A DNA stretch of 64,000 nt, taken from assembly GCA_016858145.1 (NCBI GenBank), contig JAEHOE010000154.1, positions 124,001 through 188,000 on the forward strand, given 5' to 3'. Both the position numbers and the translations under genes were made by a program. The DNA comes from Edaphochlamys debaryana. Taxonomy: Eukaryota > Chlorophyta > Chlorophyceae > Chlamydomonadales. This document shows, one piece after another, positions 23,801 to 35,951 of this stretch (its first letter is position 1; each line of letters begins with the position of its first letter). The notes beneath the pieces were generated by a model, which saw nothing but the letters and a program-made list of their open reading frames with translations, was not told where the DNA came from and searched no databases.

Positions 23801-25925
23801 ACCGGGTCGTTCAGCTGCAGGCACACCAGCTGCGGGAGGCGGAGAGGAAGTGGGCCGGGGGTGTAGTCGATGTCGAGTTGGAAGCGGTGTGCAAGGGAGC
23901 CGGAATGAAGTGGGTTGGGGGCATGTGCATGGCGGGGTTGGGGTGGTAAGAGGCGGTGGGACGGGCTGAGGGGTAGTTGGGTTGTTCGCGTGTGGGCAAT
24001 GTCACCACCCGCCTGCAGCCGGGGAGGCAGAGCCGACGACAAGCACGGCCCCGCCGAGATGCGGCCCCAGCAGAGCGCCCGGTGCCGCCCCACAGCCCCG
24101 CAGGACCGCTCCTGCCTCCTCGCCTTTCCTCACCGCACCTTACCCCTGCAGCACACGGAGCATGAGTGCGCCGTGCTCAAGCCTCGAGTCCGCCACCCCC
24201 ACCCGGCTGCCCGCCTGCCCGCTCGCTCAGCCGCCCCGAGCCCAGCCCCGCCCCCACCCCCACCTGCAGCTGGTACTCGCTGCTCCGCGACCGGTACTTG
24301 GCCTGCTGCTGCAGCGTGACGTTGAAGGCGCGCTCCACCTGCCGCACCGCCTGGGGGGCGTGCCCCGTGACCTGTAGGGAGTGCAGGGCAGGCCAAGTCA
24401 GTGCCGGTAGTGCGGGCGATGGGAGGCCGGCAGAGAGGCCGCCGACGTCGAGTCACCAGCGTTGGCTGAGCACAGAGCCCGTGTGCACGGCGAGTTGGGA
24501 GGGGTTGAGCCCAACAACACCCCGGGTGCTGCCACTGGCGTAGCTGCCACTGAAGCGCCCGGTTGTCATTCCTCCGCCTTCCAACATCCTGCTCCCCCAC
24601 CCCCACCAAACGAAGCTCGTGGGGCACAGTGCCGTCAGGCGCCTGCAGCGCTGCTTGCCACCGATACCAGCCACACCCACACGCGGAATCCACAACTCAC
24701 ACCCCCACCCGCAGTCGACCCCAGAAGCTCCCACACCCCAGGTCCGCGCGCCACCCACCGCCGCCTGCTTCCCGGTGGACGAAAGCCGCATGACTGTGCT
24801 GATGCCGGCATCGTCGATCTCCCAGAACGGATCCGCCCGCTGCGTGCGGCACGTCTCGCAGAAGAACTCCCCCGCCGCCGGCCGCCCTGCGCCCACGCCG
24901 GCACACTGCGCGTGCTGCCACACTCCACACCCAGGCGCCCGGCACTGCAGCATCGGCCCGCCCACGTCCGCCGCCCCGCCGCCGCACGTGCACCTCACGG
25001 TGCCGTTGGCGCCGCCGGGCCCAGGCCCCGCGGCAGGCCCGCCGCCGGCGCGCGGCGCGGCTGCTTGTGAACCCCCCGCCCCGCCGTGCTGAGCCCGGTC
25101 CCGAGTGTATGCGGACATGACTGCCGCCAAGGGGTTGTTGGCGGCGGCCGCGTAGGCTCCGCCCCCCGGCTTGTAGTCGCCCATGCCAGCGGCAGCGCCA
25201 GCACCGAGTGCAGCCCCGCTGGGGCCTGCGCCTGCTGCCAAGCCGCCAGCGCCCGTCGCGGCTCCGTAGTAGCCGCGGGTCAGCTTGTTGTGCACGTCCT
25301 CGATGATGCGCTGCGCGGCGGTCAGGCGCCACATGTCCCGGGGCCCATAGCCGTTGCTCACGCTGCGGGTGAGGCAGGGTGTGGGAGTCAGGGGGGTTGG
25401 CGGCTGTGTAGAGGCAAGCTACTGGCGGAGAGCCGGGCACAGGTGATTGGGGGGCACACCAGCCGCGCGGACGGAGGGGTTGGGGCTTGGGGGGTAGCAC
25501 ACGAGGCGCCACCCCGCCCCCACCGCCCCCCGGGTCTGGTAATGGCCCCCCATGGCGTACACCACGCTCCCGGGGTCCCAGGACGCACTGGGGCCCCTGC
25601 GCCCGTGCACAGCAGGAACGTGCACATTTGGCGCGCAACCCACGAACCCACAGTGCCGCGCCGTCCGCGAATATGTCCAACAGCCGCTGCTGCAGCTCAG
25701 CCTTCTTGCCGCCTTTGCGCATACCAAGCCGCTCCAGGCATTCCATGAGCTCCGGCTTGCGCAGCGCAGCCACACGCCGCTGCGTCGGGGCGGACACGAT
25801 GAGCGAGGGGCACGGTGTCCGCCCACGTCCACGTCGTTAGTGCTCGCGGGCGTAAAATATTTGCTGTATCAACCTACCCGCACGTCGGCGAAGTCCACGC
25901 CCCCGTTGCCGGCGTTGGATGCCAT
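20854..25925 (-). CDS. SIZ1: SIZ1/PIAS-type SUMO E3 ligase-like protein
   Basis: Eight exons (25878-25925, 25652-25779, 24759-25362, 24264-24371, 23658-23829, 23249-23397, 22746-22961, 20854-22335) encode 968 residues with the plant SIZ1 order. A SAP helix pair is at about 16-52 (LRKPELMECLERLGM-KGGKKAELQQRLL). A PHD finger at about 181-236 shows CTC, QC-GC, WQHAQC and CETC zinc ligands. A PINIT region is at about 261-403 (LNDPVAFRLHWPLGAALEVNG, CTDNQPYVLLALL). The SP-RING is at about 416-475 (LRCPLTGSRVRTPGR, CFDLDAFLD, KWQCPHS). A very long Ala/Gly/Pro/Gln-rich tail follows. SUMO-interacting motifs sit at VIEIDDSDDE and at the extreme end, VVELLSDSDDD. The family transfers SUMO to nuclear proteins. 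The SP-RING lacks expected zinc ligands. The start at 25925 shares a 445-bp gap with the ClpP gene. Confidence 0.9.
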
Positions 25926-26370
25926 GGGCGGGGCCGGGCACCACCCGCCGGTCCTTTCAAGGACTAGAGTGTGATGGAACGAGGCCTATAGTTCCGGTAG
26001 GCCCTAGCCTAAAGCTCTACGTGGGGCAGCAGCCCGCATCGGTCCTCATGTTGCCCAGCCTGAAGTCGTGCATACTCAGGCCAGGCTCTGCGAGAGAAGT
26101 CTATGGTTGACAGCATGAAGGGGCCTTGTGCTGGTTTGGTCGGTCTTTGCCACGCGCTGCATGGTCGCCCTTGGGGCCGATGTGGGACCCCCGCGAGTCC
26201 CCAGCTTGGAGTTCGGCCCCGCACGAATACCAATAGTGCAGGGAGCGCTGCGATAAGCGCCGTAAACATACGCTACAGGGGCCACGCGTGCCCTAGAAAG
26301 CCCAGCCTCGTAGCCACCATCTGCACCTTGAACCCCGCGCTGCCTGCTCTCTGCACCGATCACTTGCGTG
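25926..26370. promoter_or_regulatory. candidate bidirectional promoter, SUMO ligase / ClpP
   Basis: The 445 bases separate two start codons transcribed away from each other and must carry both 5' UTRs and core promoters. I cannot point to specific elements. Confidence 0.45.
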
Positions 26371-29267
26371 ATGGTTGCTAGCGCAATGCTCGGCAGCCTG
26401 CAGGGTGCGGCACCCGTGGCTGCGCCCCGGCGCTCGCGGTCGAGCGCTGTGCGGGTTTGCGCTCAGTCCTCCACGCAGCGGCCCAAGGGCTGGGACCGGC
26501 CATGGATCCAAGCAAACCAGCAGCCGATCGTGGCGCCGAGGACTGCGGAAATGCAGGGCGACCCCTTTGGCCTGCTGCTTCGGCAGCGCATCGTCTTTCT
26601 GGGCGGCGAGGTGGAGGACTTTGGCGCGGACGCTATCATCAGCCAGCTGCTCCTCCTAGACTCCCAGGACCCGGGCAAGGACATTAAGATGTTCATCAAC
26701 TCTCCTGGTGGGTGCGTGGCGCTCGCTGGTGGCTCCTGGCGGATGGCTCGGCACGCCAAAGCCCTGCGACACCCTCACTTGTTCCGAGCGTTCGCGACAT
26801 CAGCCTGTTCGGCTTAGATCTGGCTCACGGCACCGTTCTGCCTGTTCGTGTACAGGCGGCAGCGTCACGGCGGGCATGGGCATTTACGATGCGATGATGC
26901 TTTGCCGAGCGGACGTGCAGACGCACTGCTTCGGCCTGGCTGCCTCGATGGGCGCCTTCCTCCTGGGCGCGGGCAAGCGTGGCAAGCGCCACAGCATGCC
27001 CAACTCCCGCATCATGATTCACCAGCCCCTGGGTGGCGCCAGCGGCCAGGCCGTGGACATTGAGATTCAGGTGGGCACCGCGCCGCTACGTACCAGACGG
27101 GTTGTTGGTGAGGGTTACGTAGGATAGAGGGCGCTCGCCTGGTTTTGGGGCCTGTGGGGTTGGGGTGGGGGTGGGGGCGAACGTCGAGGGCTTACGTGCT
27201 GGCGTCCGCGCGGCAAGTGGAGGTGCGTCAGCCCGGAACGGGATCAGGACGGGCCCACAAGAGCAACTCCTCAGCGCCACAGCTTCAACCTTCAGGTGCA
27301 GCCCATGGTGTAGCGCCGGGTACGATACCGCGGCGCTGTCTGCAGCTTGGGGATGCACGGGCGAGCCCAGCCACAGAGCCTCATCCATCAGACCGAGCCA
27401 GCGAACTGCTGAAAACAGGGTTTGAAGAGGACCGCCGTTGCCCTTCCGCTGAGGGGCTGGCCGTGGTTGGCTATGGGCACGCCTGGAGGATGATCAGGCG
27501 GCGGCTGGAGGCGCACAGCAACACCTGCGGATGAACCGCCTCTTCACGGAAAGCGGAGTTTGACTCTTCACGGAAAACGGAAACAACCCTCAACGGAAAG
27601 CGCCGAGCAGCAGCCCCAACGACGCGCGCCAGCTGGTATACCCGTACTTCCTGTGCGCTGGCTTCCAGCCGCAGCCTTCTCCATGGGCCGCGACTCTCAA
27701 CCGCCACGGCCTGGCCAGCTTCCGTGGGTACAGCGAGGCCTACAGCGGCCTGTTCACCTGCTGCTCCCTCGGCGGCGCGCGCCGGGACAGGCATGGGACC
27801 GCCCGGCAGCCGTCTGAAGCCGGGTCAACCCTTGTGAGGGCCGGGCCCGGGAGACAGCACGGACGCAGCGCCCAGGGGGCTTCGTGATGCGCGGCCGCCG
27901 GGTAGCCCGTCGACACCGCCTCGGGCGGAGTCCGATCAGGGCGCTGCCCTCGCCGTGCCAGGCTCTACGCCGGGGCTTGGAGGAGATGGATGCCACGCCA
28001 GGCGATGAGCTTTCGGAGAACCTGCCGCCTTCAGTGTGCTTGGGCGCGTTTGCAGTCGCAGCCTCCGTCACCAGCTTCCTTCAGCGGCCTCATCCAGCGG
28101 CGTCCCGCCTGGCTGGGGCATGGCGCCGTGCAGTCTCAGCCACAGCTGAACACGCTCGACCGTACACCCCTCCCGTGCCCTCGCTCGCTCCCATGCTTGC
28201 TCCGGGAATGGCACTATCAAGGTTCCCCCACGTTCGCACCATTCCACCCCAGCCCTTCCCCACCCTTACCACCACCACCACCACCACCACCACCACCACC
28301 GCATCCGAGCTGCCGGCCGTGTCCCTCCCTCATCCCCTCCCTTGTCCGCGCCCACTCCCGCTCTCCCCCTCCAGGCCAAGGAGATCATGTACCACAAGGC
28401 CAACCTGAACCGCATCATGGCCGACTACTGCGGCCAGCCGCTGGCCAAGATCGAGGAGGACACGGACCGCGACCGCTACATGTCGCCGCTGGAGGCCAAG
28501 GAGTACGGCCTGATCGACCACATCATCGGCGGCGAGGAGGCCGTGTTCAATGTCAAGGGCTCCCTCAAGAAGTTCCCCAAGGTGGGACACGGGCGCAGGG
28601 GCCTGGGAGGCCGGGACCGGGATCGGCAGCGGGCGTGGGCGTGACAGGTTTCAGCTGCGGGGGAGCGGGGACGCAGTATGGGAGGAAGGATGTGAAGAAC
28701 GAGACGCAGGACGGGGGACCGGGCGACAGCGTGGGCTGAGGACGGCCGGGGCAGCGCGCCGTAAGCGACGAAGGGGTGAAGCACTGAGCGGAGGCAACTC
28801 TGATGGTCTGCGATGTGGGTCGCAGGTCAAGGAGGAGTTTGTGACGGACAAGGAGGACCTCATCAAGCGCAACATCATGGACGGCGACCCGTTCCTGTCC
28901 GAGACGCCCTCGTGGCGCTTCAAGTCGCCCGAGGTGGAGCCCTACATGCCCTCGCAGGCGCCAGGTGGGAGCGTGTGGGGAGGAGGGGCGGAGGGGGAGG
29001 GGAAGGGCAAGCAAGGAGGCAGCGGGGCCGGGCTCACAGGGTGAGTGCCCTGGGGAGTGCTTTTGTAGTCGCCCCAGGGCCCCCAACCGCCAAACCCAAT
29101 TCCCCACACCCTCCCCCTGCGCCCTAGGCTCCCCCTGGTTCCGCGTCAAGAAGGTGCCCAAGGAGCAGTACAAGGAGATGCTGGAGCAGCGCGAGGCCGC
29201 CGCCAAGGAGGCCATGTCGGAGGACGGCAAGAAGTCGGTCAAGGAGCGCATCGACGACGCCTGGTAA
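26371..29267 (+). CDS. plastid ClpP protease subunit with C-terminal extension
   Basis: Five exons (26371-26707, 26856-27070, 28375-28581, 28826-28964, 29128-29267) encode 345 residues. Residues 1-35 are a Ser/Ala/Arg-rich transit peptide ([14 protein letters not shown]). The ClpP fold follows: [37 protein letters not shown]. The catalytic triad is complete: Ser143 in GLAASMGAF, His168 in MIHQPLGG, Asp217 in DTDRDRY, with spacing matching E. coli ClpP. It is therefore an active ClpP rather than a ClpR of the stromal Clp protease that degrades plastid proteins. After about residue 255 there is an about 90-residue charged extension ([14 protein letters not shown], then [23 protein letters not shown]), as in plastid ClpP3/ClpP4-type subunits. 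The exact paralogue is uncertain. Intron 2 is 1.3 kb and holds an ACC microsatellite. Confidence 0.93.
28268..28300. repeat. (ACC)11 microsatellite in ClpP intron
   Basis: Eleven perfect ACC triplets lie about 75 bases before the intron-2 acceptor. Confidence 0.95.
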
Positions 29268-32011
29268 TGGTTTGCGCAGCCAACCACGATGGGAGAGGTG
29301 GAGGAGGAGGAGCCTCTCTCAAGTGGACGAGGATGGCCGCGGTGGAGCCGCGAGCGTGTAGAGGTGGACAAGGGGATGGAGCACGATGCCTTGAGGTGCC
29401 TGGGGTGGAGGGCGGCCGGGCGTGTAGCGGACGCTTGTGCGGTGGGCGTGGGGCTGGGGTCAGCGGCGGCGCGGCCGAGGCCGGGCTGCACGCAGCTTCA
29501 TGGCTGGGAGGCCGTGCTGTGGCGGGGCGGCCAGGGTGCACCTGTTGACTCCTGAGCCATCAACCCGGTGTGGGAGCGGCGTCAGTGACGAGCTGGAGCC
29601 CACTGAAGCTGGGGCCTCCTGACTTATGGCGGCCCGGGTGTGAGCCCGTCGCGAAGGGATGGGGCAGCTGCTGTGGGGTTGCTAGCACCCGCGGCTGAGG
29701 CAAATGAGGTGCGTAGGGTGGCCAGCGCGCTGGGGGTGCCAGACATAGCGGCTATAGGCGGGTCTATCCTGCGCGTGGGTGGTGTTGAATGCGAGCAAGC
29801 CAGCGTTGGCTGGAGTGTAATATGCCGCTGAATGCTGCTCCGGGTTGGCTCGGGCTTGGTTAAAATCGCACCTGCGGAATGTCTTTGCGTCGGGAATAGC
29901 CACCGCGCACTGCAAGGCATGCGTTACATGTGCGCCCAAGTGAACAGGCCGCGGCATACGTGGCTACCGCGGGTCCGGGAAGCGTGGGCTGGTGGACCCT
30001 GGTGGAGCACACACTATCTTGCAGCACACGGGGGCGCCCAGAGTGGCTACCAGTATGGGTGACTGGCGGTCCGGAGCCAAGCGTGCCATCGTGCACTGCG
30101 CTGCATTGCGCTTTGCTTTAAACCCTGGGTGTCTAGGACTGCGGTGCGCCTTGGATTGGTTAAACTCGACGAGTGCTTACACGCCCACGAATGATCGCCT
30201 GCGGCCCACACGCAGTGTAGGACGAGCATGAACAGACTCGCAGATCCTCCACCTCTCACCCATAGCCTCCCAGCGTCCTCCCGATGGCACCCGTCCAGAC
30301 CACCTTCGAGCGTTCACTCGCTGCGAGGCATTGCACACCTTCACCATCCTCGCCCCCAGACACACAAGTAAAAAGCACAAAGCAAAATGGCAGCCGCGCA
30401 CGCAGGAGAGGAGCATGGAGTCCCCCTCCCCTGCCCGGAACGCGCGTGCGCATTGGACGGCGCGTGGCAGCTGCACGGCATGCGACTCCCGAGGCGAGGG
30501 GTCGAGCCGGCAGCGCGCAAGTAAAGCATATAAATGGATTGTATGGTTGCGTGACGATGGTATTCAGACGAGCACACACAAAACAGAACGGGTAGTAACT
30601 CACACGGCCCTCGTACGGCCACTGCCGTACAGGCCGGCAGCGCAGGAAACGCGGCGCCAAGCTCGGCGCCGCTCCGGCCTCCGGAAGACAACGCAACGCA
30701 CACCACACCGCACGCAGACGTCGCAACAGGAGGCTAACACGCCCTCGCACCCCATTCCCCCGCACTTGTTCGTCTCCCAGGTCTACGGCTACAACTCGTG
30801 ACGAGCAGTTCTCCTACGTCTAAAGATTATTAGTCGATTTTAAGTCTTCCACACACCGCGAGCCGGACCAGTTGGGCCCAGGCCACCAAGCCAACGGCAG
30901 CTACCGCGCTTCCGTCTTCAGTCAACATATGTCACACCACCCATGCCGTCTCAAGGCAAGTGACGCCATGGGCACCAATCCCTCCGGTGAGCCTGGGGCA
31001 GAAAGCCCCGCCCACCCGTGCACCTTGCAGCCTGAAGCCTGCTACTCAAGAGGGCACCTCAGCCCGTCAGAACGCTTGCCTCACCATGGACGGCGGGGCA
31101 ACAGCAGGGAATACCACCAGGGAAGGGATGGAACTCAATTATGAGTTTTGTTGTTTGGGGGCCGCTGCGGCCGCCTGCGCCCAATCACACCCTGTAGGCG
31201 GGGGTTGGGCGGGCGGGCCGCGCAGGGTCCTGCTGCAAGCAGAGACGCGCCGGACCCCCAAAAGCACGAAACATGGAATAATCCAGGCCTCAACCCCCCT
31301 TCAGCAACTCAAGAACCCCAACGCTGATACCCATGCTATGATACAACTTGCAACGCCAAAGGCTCGGCGCCGCGGTTTCCCCACCGCTGCTAGCATAGCT
31401 TCAACCTATGCAGCCCGTGTGTGGCCTCCTCCCGAGCAGTAATACGTCACCCGCAGGGACCGCAGGAGAGGCAGCTCATCAGGAGGCCAGGGTGCAAAGC
31501 GCCCGGCAGCCTGCAACAACCCGTCACAGAGCCGCCCGATAGGCAGCATATGCCGCAAAACCACTAACCGTATTCAATCCCATCGAAGGCCCCGCAAAGC
31601 CCTGGGCCAAAACGCCCCAGGGCCCTCCTGCCAGCCCCCCTTCAGACTACCCGTACCATGGCACATCCCATGTTTAACGCCCCCACAAATGGTTGGAGGT
31701 GCGCAAGGCACAGCAAACCCCGGACAACTACGGCCCATACCCACTACCGATGCCGTGCCGGGAGATATGTATCCCTGCAAGACCGCGCCCGCGCACGGCA
31801 CCGCCCCATCCCACCCCACCCCACCAAAGCCCCCACGAAAACTTAACGTTTTGCCGGCTACTCAGCCCATCGCATGCTCAGCAGCGTGCCTCTTCCCTTC
31901 TCCGGCTCCCCTTGCCCGGTTCCATTCTCCCCATACCAACGCAACGGGCGAGGCCCTTTTCCAAGACCCGTGATTGCATTCTCCTCCCCGCACGCGGCTC
32001 CTCCTCGGCCC
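29268..32011. other. spacer, no supported gene
   Basis: The first about 550 bases are the ClpP 3' UTR. The rest, to the stop of the leucine-rich-repeat gene at 32012, shows open stretches but no motif, exon chain or RNA gene I can support. Confidence 0.35.
29816..29820 (+). terminator. TGTAA polyadenylation signal of the ClpP gene
   Basis: TGTAA lies about 550 bases after the ClpP stop, in the right orientation. Confidence 0.5.
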
Positions 32012-35000
32012 CTAAAAATCCTCAAACATGCGCTGTTGCTCCGGCGTGAGCGGTTTGTACCGGGGACGGCGGCAGGTGGGCAGGATCTGCTGGGGCGGCG
32101 GCTTGGACGCCGAGGCAGGCGCGGCGCCGTCGGCCGCGGAGGCGATCGCGTCGCTCACTCGCTTCGACACGCCCACCGACCCAGCTCCATTGACGCCCGT
32201 CATGGCCGTGATGTAGCACATGGCGGGCGGCGGGGATGCGGAGAGGGCGGCGGAGCCGCCGCCGCCGCCGCAGGCGACGGCGTCGTAGCAGCCTCCGTCG
32301 ATGGAGGAGCTGGGGGAGCTCAGGCCGCCGCAGGCGCCGCCGGGGATGCGCCTTTGCAGGGGTGGGGGGCGGCGGGTGACAGGGCGTTAGGGGACGGGCA
32401 GCGCGGAAGGGTTGACGGTCGCTCAGAGCGGAAGCGCATTGCGTGCATAGCCCATCAGCCCCAAGCCAACCGCCAACCAGCGATCCGTGCGTCAAGTGTC
32501 TCCCCACCGAGTGTCTCCGTAGTCCCTGCGACCCGCCCCGGACCCACCAGGCGTGCTGTGAGCCGTACCCGTACGGCGCACAGGGGGTCACGTGCGGTGC
32601 CGCGTGGTGGTGATGCGCCGCCAGCGCGTGAGGGCTTGCGTCATGGCCGCCCCAGTTGCCGCCGCCGCTGTTGGGCCTTGCCGCCACGTTCCGCTCCGGC
32701 TGACTGAGGTCCGGATCGGGGCAGCCGCCGCCGCCGCCGTAACCGCCAACATCCAACTGGTGCTTGTGGTGGCCGTTAGCGTGACCGTTGGCATGGCCAT
32801 TGGAATGGCCGTTGGCGTGGTGACCGTTGGCGGCGGCGCCGTTGGCGGGCGGCTGACCGTCGAGGTCCATCGGGGCGGGCCCGCTGCCGCCGCCTGCAGC
32901 GCTGCTGTCAGCGTTCCGGGTGCGGAAGCTGGTGCCTCCGACGAAGGTGGCGTAGGACTTGAGGCTGGGGTTGTTGGCGGCATAGCCGCGGCCGCCCTCG
33001 CCGCCGCCGCCGTCAGCGCCGCCGCCGCCACCGTCACCGCCGCCGCCACCGCTGCCACGGCGGCCGCCGCCGGCCGAGTCGTCCGACGACGAGCTGGGGG
33101 AGGATAAAAAAACAGGGCATCCAGGAAGAGGAAGCGTCAGCTCTTGCCAGCATGCAGCAGGCCGAGAAGTCGAGTCGAGGATGTGCATCCCGCTGCCCTG
33201 CCCCTTGCCCCTGGTGTGCCGCCGCCCCACCTGTACTGCCTCCCCAGGACCACGAGCTGCGAGTGCCGCGCCGCACGCTGCTGCGAGAGCTGCGTCAGCG
33301 ACAGGCGCAGCGCGGGGTCTGCGGGGGACGGCGAGGGTAGCAAGAGCGGGGCGCAAGCAAGGGCATGCTCAGCAAAGGGCCAAGCGCCTGCGCACCATTC
33401 GAGCCTGAGCCCTTCGCTCAGCCCTCCAAGTCTACCAACGCCCCCCGGGCGTTCCGGAGCAATAGAACTGAGCGCGAGCCCTTGAAAAACTAGCCCCTCG
33501 GCCGTGCCCAATGCAATCCCCCCAAGCACGACTCCACCCACCCGTCAGCTTGTTGGCCTCGGCCGAGAAGCGCCACAGCCCCGGCGCCGCCGCCACGGCA
33601 TCCAGCAGCGCCTGCCCGCCGGTGTTGTGCAGCCGGTTGCCGTCCAGCAGCAGACCCGCCAGGCCCTGCAGGGACTGCGTGGGGCCGCCCGCGGGGCCCG
33701 GCGCGCCGCTCGCAAGCGGCGCGGGCACGTGGCGCGTGGGCGCTACGAGCGGCAGCAGGGCGGTGACGGCGCCGTCCGAGAGTCCGTTCTCGCGCAGGTC
33801 GAGGTGCTCCAGGGAGGGGGCCGGCAGCAGGGCCGGCGCCAGCAGGGAGACGCCCGCGTCGTACAGCGCGTTGCCCGCCAGCGACAGCTGCTCCAGCGGC
33901 GCCGTGACGTACGGCAGGTGCTGTACGGCAGCGGCGGCGTCTGTGGGGGGCGGCGCCGCGCCGGCGGCGGCGGCGGAAAGCGCCGCGGTCAGGTCGGCGC
34001 CGCGAATGTGGCAGCGGTCCAGGAGGAGGGTCCGGACGCCGGCGGGCGTGGGCCCAGACAAGACGCGGAGGATAGCCAGGAAGCTTGCGGCCCCCAGGGC
34101 GTTGTCGCTGAGCGCGAGGTAGTTCAAGGCCGACGGCGACTCGCCGCCAGCGCCCGCCGCCGCCGCGGCGGCCAGCGCCTCCGCCAGCGCCGCGGCGCCG
34201 CTGGCGCCGACGCCGCAGCCGGAGAGGTCCAGGCGGTGGAGGCTGCGGGTGGCGGCGACGCCGGGGGCGAGGGCGGTGGCGCCGGCGCAGCCCAGGCCCT
34301 TGTTGCCGGAGAGGCTCAGCGTCTGAAGCCGCGGCGAGGTCGCCAGGAAGGAGCTGAGGCGGTGGGCAGCTGCGTGGACAGGGATCGGGTTGGGGAACCG
34401 GGGGTGAGGCGACGCGTGATCAGCGCGTAAGGCGGGTCTTAACGAGCAAGCGTACCGGACAGCAGAGTGAGCGAGGCAACGCGCAGTGATGCTGCACGGC
34501 GGTCAAAGCCCTGACACCCCGGGAGCAGGTCCCGCGCGCTCGTGCCCATTTGCATGAGCCCGCACGCACCGTTGGGGCCCAGGTGGCAGCCGCTGAGGTC
34601 CAGAGTGGACAGGGACGGGCCCAGTCGGGCCCACTGGGGCGACCCCAGCAGCTCCGCCCCCGCCGCGTCCCCGAGGTCGCACTCGACCAGCTCCAACTTC
34701 CACAGCGCCCTGCCCTGAGGCCCAACCGCCGCCGCCAGCGCCGCCGCCGCCGCCGCCGGGATCGCGCACTTGTCCAGCCGCAGCGTGTGCAGGCGCGGCG
34801 GCGGCAGCGGCGCCGCGCCGTCGGCGGCGCAGGCGCCGCCGCCCCAGGCCGCCAGCGCGCCGGCTATGGCGGTCACCCCGGAAGAGTCGAGCTGGGAGAA
34901 GTGGAGCTGCGAGAGGCTGGTGTTGGCGGCAAGACCGGAGGCCAGCCGCGCCGCTGCGTCGCCGCCGTGCATGTGATGTACGGCAAAGCTTGTCAGGCGT

Positions 35001-35951
35001 GTCGTACCGACCAGGAAGGCGGCCAGGGCGGAGGCCGCCCCCGGGTCGAGTTCGAACAGGTCGAGCGAGGTGACCGACGCATTGCGGCCGAGCGCCCGGA
35101 TAAGCGCGGCGGTGTGGTGCGGCTCGTTGTGGAATAGCCGTACATGCTCTGTCGTACAGTCCGGCGACGAGAGTGCGGCGATGTGGGCATCGAACTTCTC
35201 CTGAGAGAGGAAGAAGCCCGAGATTTCCTGCACGGCGTCGGGGAGGGGAGGTGGAGCAGGAGGCGGGGCAGGGTCAGACACGCAGGGACAGGGTTGGGGG
35301 GAAAGGGGGGATGAGCCGGCAGTCGGCGCCGGGGCAGTGCTGTGTGGTGAGGGAGCTAGGTCCGAAGGGGATGCGACGGCCCCACGCTCAAGGTCAGGCC
35401 GTGCGGGGGAGAAGGGGGAAGAATGCTTGGGGCGTGAGGTCGGGACGTGAGGCCGCCGAGGCCACACCCTAGACCATGCCGGGAGCACTATGCAAATCGC
35501 CAACGAAGGCGGGTTTTGTACACTGCAGCGGTTGTCCCGGCTGCGAGAGGCTACAGGGTCCCGGTCATGCGCGTGCGGGAGCTCCCTTCACGGAGCTACA
35601 GACCAGCGGGTGCGGAGGAAAGCTGCAACGTTGCCAGCATCCCGGTACGCGCAGCTAAACAGAGCGCCACGCGCTGCATGCTGGCCTGCCCCGTAAGAGC
35701 AGCCACTGACCCGCTTTTCCACCATCCGTAGATGCCTGCCCAAAGCTTGCTTGTACCCGTAGTCAGTGGGAGGTCCGAGAGGCCCGACGTCTAGAGCTGC
35801 GTGGGGCCGCATGCCGAGTCAGTTGGTGAGAACGTGGCACGCGCGCTCAACCAGGCAAGCCAGCTCCCTGGAGGTACACCCGTATGCCCACCTGAAGCTG
35901 CGCCGCCGCCGAGCGTGTCAGGCGAGTCACCACGTCAGTGGGCGAAGCAAG
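32012..35951 (-). CDS. leucine-rich-repeat protein, ribonuclease-inhibitor type (5' end uncertain)
   Basis: Five confident exons (34570-35227, 33542-34369, 33231-33318, 32548-33093, 32012-32351) join in frame to 819 residues. A likely upstream exon, 35892-35951 (LASPTDVVTRLTRSAAAQLQ), splices in phase before EISGFFLSQEKFDAHI. No ATG was found for it, so the start is missing from this model. The body is a run of Ala-rich repeats of the ribonuclease-inhibitor class: LHRLDLSGCGVGASGAAALAEAL, LEQLSLAGNALYDAGVSLL, LEHLDLRENGLSDGAVTALL, LAGLLLDGNRLHNTGGQALL. The C-terminal third switches to Ser/Gly-rich low complexity and a His/Asn/Gly tract (NGHHANGHSNGHANGHANGH). It ends in RRPRYKPLTPEQQRMFEDF. 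Such proteins are binding scaffolds, and function cannot be inferred. The last intron uses an AAAG acceptor, weaker than the rest. Confidence 0.78.

Noticed and set aside
32592..33107. Plus-strand 171-residue open frame rich in Val/Ala
   Set aside because: It is the antisense shadow of the Gly/Ser/His-rich exon of the leucine-rich-repeat gene.
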